Translations under genes and position numbers: made by a program
Notes under the pieces: generated by a model
Told to the model about the DNA's origin: nothing
Database searches by the model: none
The model's input: the letters and a program-made list of their open reading frames with translations, nothing else
Source of the DNA: Fasciola hepatica
Taxonomy: Eukaryota > Platyhelminthes > Trematoda > Plagiorchiida > Fasciolidae
Assembly (NCBI GenBank): GCA_948099385.1
Contig: CANUEZ040000182.1
Coordinates: 21,887,501 to 21,951,500 of the forward strand
Length of the DNA: 64,000 nt
Reading direction: 5' to 3'
Shown here: one piece after another, positions 57,601-64,000 of the stretch
How the letters are laid out: every line of letters starts with the position of its first letter
Numbering within the stretch: the stretch's first letter is position 1

Positions 57601-58379
57601 GAATGCAAAAAGGGATCTATTTTACTTTTTGTTTTTGTTTACGGACGAGGAGTTACTAGAGCTGAGCAGGGCGGAGGTCTGACCCTTTGTTGGAGATAGT
57701 TCCGTTCTACGAGAGACTAACACCTTTCGGAAGAGCTTGCCACGGCGTAGTAATCCTGCGGCTAACAAAAGCAATTCCTAGCGAGGTTTGCGGTCTCTTT
57801 GTAAAAACCGTTCTCCTGTGATTGCAGAGGAAAGAGACTAAATAGGAGAAGAAGCAGTCGGTTTGATCTAATTCAAAAAGGGTAAAACATCAAAAAACGG
57901 ATCAGCTCTTATGCTTCTTGAGGTGCGGAGATGAAGACTGAGGTTGAGAGGCTGACGGGATAAGGTAGGCGGAAAAGATCATACACTGCTTTGGTGAAGG
58001 TTTCCCAACCATTTCTGGGACTTTCTGCTCTCGGACAGGACCAAAAATGCACTATCTGACAGCAGCAATCAGGCAGAAAACGGAGGTAGGTACCCAGAGG
58101 TGCGGGAAAGATATTCGAATCTTATTTAGGATTTAAACGGCAGACTTATTTGTGAGGTGGTGGAGATTAGAGGAAGACAGGTTGTAATTTCGCTTGAAAC
58201 CGAGTACCTCTTTGGTGAACCCTTTTCAATGTGGCCGCTCCGTTTATGTCAACTATGTGACCAGTCTCCTTGCCCGATGATAGCCGCAAGATTCTTATCC
58301 TTATTATGGAAATTCCGATCCTCGGGCGAGCGTTTTACTTCGTAAGCTGCAATTCACGGATTTTGAACGCTTGAACTCT
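51606..58379. other. Unassigned DNA, 6.8 kb
   Basis: Open frames up to 134 codons occur (for example + 56,460-56,864, - 56,970-57,290, - 55,462-55,746) but none carries a motif I recognise. 57.4-58.3 kb may include the decayed 3' part of CR1-B, because LINE proteins should continue there on the minus strand, but I could not match it. No RNA gene or repeat pair is seen. Confidence 0.4.
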
Positions 58380-59120
58380 AGGGGGTTACATCGTCCGCAT
58401 GCTAATGAAGTCCAAGGTGGGGGCTGTCGGAGGGCTATCTGCATAAATCAGGGATAGAAGGGGACCCGAGGCCAATCCTTGTAGGACGCCAGTTGTGTTA
58501 AAGAAGGCTGAGACAAAACATTCCCCCCCCCAGTAGGAAAGCCGCGTAAAATATCTAACACGAAACCGTAACCTCGTTTTTAAAGTGCGGGAGGGGGCAA
58601 ATGGGGCCTTATCAAAAGCCTTGGCTGCCTACGTGAATAGGGCATTGGGATATGGCCATCATTGTAAACTCTTTGCAGACTCTCACTGGCAGTAAGCATA
58701 TTGGTGATGCAGGATCTGCCAGGAAATAAACGGACGGAAAGAACGGCTCTCATAGGAATCAGCTGATAATAGTCGCTGGCGACGCTATTCAGACTTATAG
58801 GTCTGTAATTAGAGGCAAGCCGTCGGCTTTCCTTCGTACAGATGGGTGAAACAACGGCCTTTTTCCAGCTGTTGCAGAAAAATCCATCTTCAACACATCA
58901 TTGAAAATAATATGCATGAAAAGTTGCCAACATATCCGCCATTCCTTGAAAATTCGAGGCTGATTAAGTCAGCGCCCACGGGGCAGTATAAGTTGAGCTG
59001 ATGGAGACCTTGCTCAACGGTGCAAATAGGGACTATGATGGGAGTAAGGAGATTGGGCAATGATTTTGGGCACATAGTTGGGTGGGACGATACCAGTCAG
59101 CAACTAAAAACTGGAAAGAG
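58380..59120 (-). pseudogene. CR1-B: LINE reverse transcriptase relic
   Basis: Minus strand, in order: CPVGADLISLEFSRN (58.93-58.99 kb, the SPGPDGI block), WKKAVVSPICTKESRRLASN and YRPISLNSVASDYYQL (58.77-58.85 kb), LFPGRSCITNMLTASES (58.67-58.72 kb), AAKAFDKAPF (58.61-58.64 kb, the FSKAFDKVPH block with a catalytic Asp), and GVLQGLASGPLLSLIYAD (58.43-58.49 kb, the GVPQGSVLGP block). These match CR1/Jockey-group LINE RTs. The next expected ADD box is lost: PTLDFISMRTM stands in its place. Each block is in a slightly shifted frame, so indels are many. Several blocks are more readable than in CR1-A. Confidence 0.82.
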
Positions 59121-60290
59121 TTAAGACCTGATGCCTCGGCTCTTTGGCCGGGAGGAGTAATTGGAGGCCAGCCAGGATCTCTGAGAGCTAGTGGATTCAG
59201 AGCTGTGTCCATTGGACTCCGCGTGTGTTGAGGGAGAAGTGCCTCATTGGTCCGTGATCAAGTAAGTTCAGATCGATGAGTTGCATTTAGCTGGAATCTC
59301 ATATTGTCTAAGCATTTGTCACCAATGATCTTGAATTGTTTTGTCCCGGGAAAGGCTTGAGGCCTAAAACCTAGCAAAGAGGGGTGAGCTTTCTTCTAAG
59401 ATGCGTCTAAGAGGACGAGGGGGGCGTTTTGACGTCTGCCGAGGACGATTCCGTGAACCGAATAGCTTATGAGCCGAGGAGGTCAACTGTCTGAAATGTT
59501 CTGCCATCTCACCAGCAGAGTTACCTAGGTTATCTGAGTTTAGCTGGAAGCAAAGGAGTGCAATGATTCGGTCGAAATCTGTCCTCTAGAAGAATCTCAA
59601 GATACTTATTTCTGGGAGTACGGGGGCCTCTTCACCATATTATCAAACTCAATGAAGATTTGATCATTTTGCTCGAGAGGCGGCAAGTAATGCACTTCGT
59701 CTACTTGAAACCAATCATTAGTGATAACTAGAGCTAACAGGGGCGGAGATTGCCCTGTGCGAGACCGGGTCGGATCTTTTACCTTCTGTACCAGTGAATC
59801 CTCGAGAACGAGGCCTATGAGTGGTTTACCAAAGGGGACATTAGAGGCATCAGATTTATGCTGCTCGATACTGGGTGAACTGTAGACACCACTGACTAAC
59901 AGGTGAACAGAGCCTGTGTGGCTTGCAAGGGAGCCTGATAAGCCCATTTGATTAGAGCTATCGGCAGAAATGCACAAGAGAGAGCGATAAACTAGGCTAA
60001 GCAGTTTGAGCCAGTTTTGCAGAGTGAAAAGACAATCCGCAGACAAACGATACATGGGGAAGCAGGAGTTGTTACCATGGTAAGAGAAGGGATGGGATTA
60101 CTGTAGCATATGATAACTCCACCCGAACTATCTCTACTGGAGTTCTGCGTAACCAGGAAGAATCCCGGGATGGATATTTCCACATCGAGTATGTCAAGGT
60201 CGAGCCAGGTTTCTGTGAAGGTTATCACCTTGGGCTTCTCATCCACTTCAAGTTGCCGGGGTCCTGGGAATTTGTTCAGCTGGGTAGGGC
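59121..60290 (-). pseudogene. CR1-B: LINE APE-type endonuclease relic
   Basis: Two open minus frames, 59,992-60,246 and 59,606-60,055, give the start and end of the endonuclease. At the start are KVITFTETWLDLDILDVEIS and IPGFFLVTQN, the ITETWL...I....IPGF region with a catalytic Glu, and GGVIICYS. At the end are DPTRSRTGQSPPLLALVITN and VDEVHYLPPLEQNDQIFIEF, where the usual GKSDH has become EQNDQ and the catalytic His is lost. A linker follows (LFGSRNRPRQTSKRPPRPL) that leads to RT. The enzyme would nick genomic DNA for target-primed reverse transcription. Confidence 0.83.
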
Positions 60291-60965
60291 TGTTATGGCC
60301 GTTAACTCGTCGTAGCGGATTGCTTATGGGAAGAGGTTCATTGAAAGTGGCTATTTCTTCCCTGCCTTCATTTCCTTTTTAAGTGCTTTAATTTCCTGTC
60401 CCCCTACCAACCACTCGGAAATCTGGTTCCGATCGTCCAACAACGTTGATTCTGTTCCATTCTTACTATGATCCTTCAAGCCTGCACAGTCAAGTACGGA
60501 GGGCAATTCTGACTTGCTGTTGTTCCATATTTAGACACCGCACTAATTATAATAAACGTCCCCTTTCTTGGTGTATCTGACGTAACGAATTCCGGTAATT
60601 CCGGGCTTGGAAATGGCAAAAGTCCGTTGCTCATAGAGCTCAAGGTCCACCATTCCGGGGGGCCGTATTGTATTGGGCTTCCGGGCCAAGGAGGTCTCTC
60701 AATCGTCTAGCTATTTCGAACCAGTCGATCTGCGGACACTGTTCGTTGGATATTATTGGCGGCTTCAAATTAGGCCGAGGGGAGATCCCTCCCGTGCTTG
60801 TGCACCTGCAGCTGTGCACCCTCCTCCTTTTCAGTTCTTTTTTGTTATGTCCATTGATTGGTTTGCTTATCTTAAGTCTTCCACCGCTGCTGATGGAATT
60901 AGTTGGCAAGGATAAATTCTGTATGAGTCGGCGGCTGAAGTGGCTGTTACCTTTCTTTGAGTAGG
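60291..60965 (-). other. Possible ORF1 or leader of CR1-B, unrecognised
   Basis: A 130-codon minus frame (60,640-61,032) lies upstream of CR1-B ORF2 and may be part of its ORF1, but no zinc finger or RNA-binding motif is recognised. It runs about 65 bp into sequence that is BEL-3 gag on the other strand, so its 5' end at least is a shadow. The plus-strand frames here are not convincing. Confidence 0.3.
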
Positions 60966-62250
60966 CATGCCGCTTCTGTTGTTGGTAGTGATTTGTCAGG
61001 CCTTCACGAAGAGGTAAAACTGGAACTGGCAAGTGCTCATTTAGAAGAGGACGACCCTGAGGCTATGCGTAGGAGAGCTGAGGCCAAACGAAGGGGACTG
61101 AGCCTCCGAGGCAACATGGCGGTAAGAATGTCATGGGGCTGCTATCAGTTGGGAAGCACATTGATGCTGATATTCACACTCGATCGTCCACCCCAGATGT
61201 CATCCTTTCCAAGGTTGGTGGGAGCCGCGGTGGTTACGTATGTTTTGTTGATGAACCTGAGCCGTCCATCGATATGGATGGGACGGACCAGCTACTAGTA
61301 ATGTTGAAAGTGCCTAAGTCACAGCTCCTCAAGTCTGATGGTTCATCCGTACAGTCTGTTTCTTTTCTACCGCCAATTTCAGTGTCGTGATCACACCAAA
61401 GTTAAGGACGGTGACCATAATTTAAAGCATTTATTTTAGGATTTCAAAGAGAAAGCTCCGGAAGCTATTTGAGGTTGTTTGCTCTATCAAGCTGACCAAG
61501 GCTGTTTGCGATCGAGAGGAATTTTGTGAAAACGTTGTGGTCAGAGGCATCATATCGAGCGTTGCATACTGGATGGAATAACCACACCGGGACTGGTCCT
61601 CTAAGATCCGGGGGCGTTTTTGTCTCAGGAAACCAAATCAACCGGTTGCGCGGATACACGAGGGCAACTAGGATGTTTGAGTGACCTTTATTAAGTTCAC
61701 GCCATCGAGTAGGCCTGAGTGATTTTTTCAGGCACGTAGCAGTTTTCTGGGTAAAACGGGCCGGAGAGACCTACCAGACAGACAGTGAACCAGGGCTTTG
61801 CTATCTTTTTCAGTTCGTGAGAGTAAAGTCATGCTTGCAAAGTATTAGATAGATTTACCTCCTCCATGAATGGAGGAAAGCGTCAGACGCTTATAATAAC
61901 GACTCGACTCAAAATACCTCGACGGTATCTGCTAATGATGCCAGTTGTATCAGTAGTCGTGGCAAGCATAGCCTAAATGGCCGTCAGGATTTTAAAGCAT
62001 TGTGGCCTAAAGACCGATGGGAGTTTGTGTCTCGATCCAAAGCGTGTTTTGTTTGCTTGCTTTCAGGGCACGGTGCTGATGAATATAATTCGAAGAGGCT
62101 CCGTGGAGAAGGAAATTGCAATCGCCGGCATCATCACTCGTAGCATGAGGCGAACAAAGTCCCGGTCCTCAACGCCTCTTGTCAACTACTTTTCACGGGT
62201 CTCCGTGTAAGCATGAGAGTCTTACCGGTCAGTACAGCAGTTCCAAATAG
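60966..62250 (+). pseudogene. BEL-3: BEL/Pao gag
   Basis: Starts at 60.98 kb with LHEEVKLELASAHLEEDDPE, a probable coiled coil also present at 13.34 kb, then GKHIDADIHTR and, after shifts, a middle part matching BEL-2 (61.44-61.8 kb, with NQINRLRGYTR and FFRHVAVFWVKRAGE). The zinc knuckle at 62,045-62,086 reads CFVCLLSGHGADEY: Cys, Cys and His are kept, but the last Cys of CX2CX4HX4C is Tyr. GNCNRRHHHS follows, the second Gag landmark. Open pieces are 60,957-61,298 and 61,133-61,390. It is the most complete BEL gag in the window but still broken by frame shifts. Confidence 0.78.
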
Positions 62251-64000
62251 ATTATCACGCACTAGTGCGCTGCCCGATCCTGGTACAGATACCACTTACG
62301 TGCTTCGTGCTTCGGCTGAGCTCCTGGGTCTCGTGAGATAGAGTCAAAATTAACTTGGACAGTTTCATCGGGAATACTGTACGGGGCTGTGAAAGAATGT
62401 CGCCTAATCTCAAGTCTTTGGATGATAAGGAGGTGAAAAGAGTGAAAGGTGGCCATACTGTACTATCAGTTCTAGACATACAGGCCACGGCACCGAGTCA
62501 GGGAACTTTTTCAAGTGGGGTCATTTAGCCTGAATGTTGAGCTTTATCAAACCCAGCAGTCGGAGTGATTACTGGATTAGACATTCCTTCGGAGCACCGA
62601 ATTATATAACAGCCGGGGGGTTCTGAGAGAAACCCTTGCACTGATAGCTCCCCTGCAGGCTAGACGATACAAAGTCCGCTGGGTATTAGTCGTTTGGGTA
62701 AATTTGGAGCTTATGCCATACACGGTCTGCAGGTTAATGATAATAACTCCTGAAGGCCTTATGATAAAGTACTTCAATACGGTGATTCGCCGGGAACTTT
62801 AATGTCCATTGGGGATGAAAGAGCTATCGAAATTCCGGGAAAGTCTCGACTGCTCAAGGAAGGATATCCTAGATTTGCACGGCGGTTAAAGAACAATGAA
62901 CCCGCGGGGCTTTGCAATCGGTCGGTCGCTCCTCATATTTTATGTTGTTGAGGAAAAATTGTCTCAAGGGTTAATATACGGCTGTAGCTGAACGTTAAGT
63001 TGAAAGATAATTTTCGGTGCAGGTGTGGCATAAGCTCAGGGCACACAAACAAGTGAAGTGCTATCCACCATATCAAGCGGCACTTAATTCCAGAAAGCCT
63101 GAGAAGGTTCATCTTTTCTCTGACTGCGCTGCAGTGTTCCAAACAGGGAATCGATAAATGTGCTCTTACTGCATAGTCCCAATCTAGACCCGAGTTTGAA
63201 AGGCGAACTTTTGCTGTTCCGTCAGAGGCCTTGTGGCCTTGTCTTCCGATATTTAATAAATATTCCCACAAGTGAAGGTGTCCGAGGAAGAACAAGGTGC
63301 CCCCCGTTTTCTCCGGCGGTCTAATGGTGATGCTTCTAGGCTGGAGGAATTTAAAATGACAGAGCATTCTCCTGGAGCTTTATCTTCAACTCTTTGTGAG
63401 AGTTCTGAAGTGGAGAAGACAGCCACGTTATTTCTTCAGTTCAGTTCAATTTGCAGAGGACAGGTACTGATCGCTGCCCCAGACTTCTTTCTATGGTGTA
63501 CGCGGCAGTTAAGCCCCAACCTCTGCGCATTGTATTTCGTCGAGTCCCTCCATGCTCCGATATATGGGGCAGAGAACCACCGAGGTATCAGTTCTCGTCA
63601 GCGGTGTCAAAAGTGGTTATAAAGAGTTTTTACACTGATGATTGTTTAACTCCCTTTTATACTACCGCAGAATCATTATGTTTAGTGGGGGGATTACGTG
63701 GCTCATCACGTCTTGGTGGGTTCAGGTTGACCAAGTAGCCAAGCAACTAACAAAATGTCCTAGATGCCATTCCTATTGACGAAATAAACAGCGCCATAAA
63801 ACCCATCGATACCCATTTGTGACCGACTGCGACGACGTTAGTTTTGTCTTGAAATGTTGAGCTGGACGTCTTCGAACACCCTGTTTACATCAAAGATGGG
63901 CCAGCAACAAGAAGAGTTATGTCAGCACTACTGGCCGCAGCTTACGATTCTTTGGGTAGGGCCAGTCCGTCCATCTTACCGATGAAACTGTTGTTGCAAG
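62251..64000 (+). pseudogene. BEL-3: BEL/Pao protease-to-RT region, cut by the window edge
   Basis: The linker reads LELMPYTVCRL near 62.70-62.74 kb (as in BEL-2) and EIPGKSRLLKEG with RRLKNNEPAGLCNRSVAPH near 62.83-62.93 kb. RT remains include a FSLTALQCS-like strip, SSVQFAEDRY, VKSGYKEF, and the active-site box YTDDCLTP at 63,631-63,654 with both Asp kept but Val replaced by Thr. A DGPATRR-like strip (63.90-63.91 kb) and FILPMKLLLQ-like text at 63.97 kb bring it to the RT end, where the window stops. RNase H and integrase are expected beyond 64,000. Spacing from the knuckle to this point (about 1.87 kb) is close to BEL-2 (1.66 kb). Confidence 0.75.

Noticed and set aside
1..64000. CRISPR array, bacterial operon or phage system
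   Set aside because: No regularly spaced repeats, no compact co-directional genes with ribosome sites, and the element content is plainly animal.

Overview
This window looks like a parasitic-flatworm (platyhelminth) nuclear genome, more likely a digenean fluke than a tapeworm, although the sequence alone does not settle the order. The evidence is the mix of transposable elements: a Ty3/Gypsy element with the CsRn1/Boudicca-type CHCC Gag finger and a tRNA-Trp primer site, at least four BEL/Pao copies, two CR1-like LINEs, an RTE-like LINE and long (TA)n tracts. I found no host gene that I can support. No rRNA gene, convincing tRNA gene, CRISPR array or bacterial-type operon is visible. Most open frames are short chance frames or shadows of decayed transposons.

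Layout. 1-13.3 kb is mostly unassigned non-coding DNA with one direct repeat pair (3.2 and 4.5 kb), an orphan frame and a decayed Asp/His-rich stretch near 8.5-9.0 kb. 13.3-17.5 kb (+) is a mosaic of a BEL/Pao gag scrap, a Gypsy integrase relic and a BEL/Pao pol relic (BEL-1). 17.6-18.7 kb (-) is the 3' end of an RTE-like LINE finishing at a (TA)n tract. 19.5-25.2 kb (+) is a second, longer BEL/Pao relic (BEL-2), with a 1.3 kb unmatched stretch inside it. 25.2-32.0 kb is unassigned apart from (TA)n tracts, one copy of a 540-bp dispersed repeat and two abutting perfect palindromes at 29.70 kb. 32.0-39.6 kb (-) is one CR1-like LINE (CR1-A) opened by two later insertions: the other copy of the 540-bp repeat, and a 2.4 kb element with an (ATT)n tail. 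42.7-46.2 kb (-) is BEL-4. 46.5-51.2 kb (-) is the youngest resident, a nearly intact CsRn1-like Gypsy element. 51.6-58.4 kb is unassigned. 58.4-60.3 kb (-) is a second CR1-like LINE (CR1-B). 60.96-64.0 kb (+) is BEL-3, cut by the window edge.

The Gypsy element is the only locus with near-complete coding capacity. It has Gag, then a GGGAAAC heptamer touching the gag stop that would shift ribosomes by -1 into Pol (protease, RT, RNase H, integrase). Pol is broken by one in-frame TAG. A tRNA-Trp primer site lies upstream. One candidate LTR is seen at the 3' side, while the 5' LTR is not recognisable and a (TA)n tract sits in its place.

I did not find a clear new biological system. The points most worth a second look are the perfect tandem palindromes, the nested insertions in CR1-A, the Gypsy frameshift and primer arrangement with its missing 5' LTR, and the unclassified 540-bp and (ATT)n-tailed repeat families.
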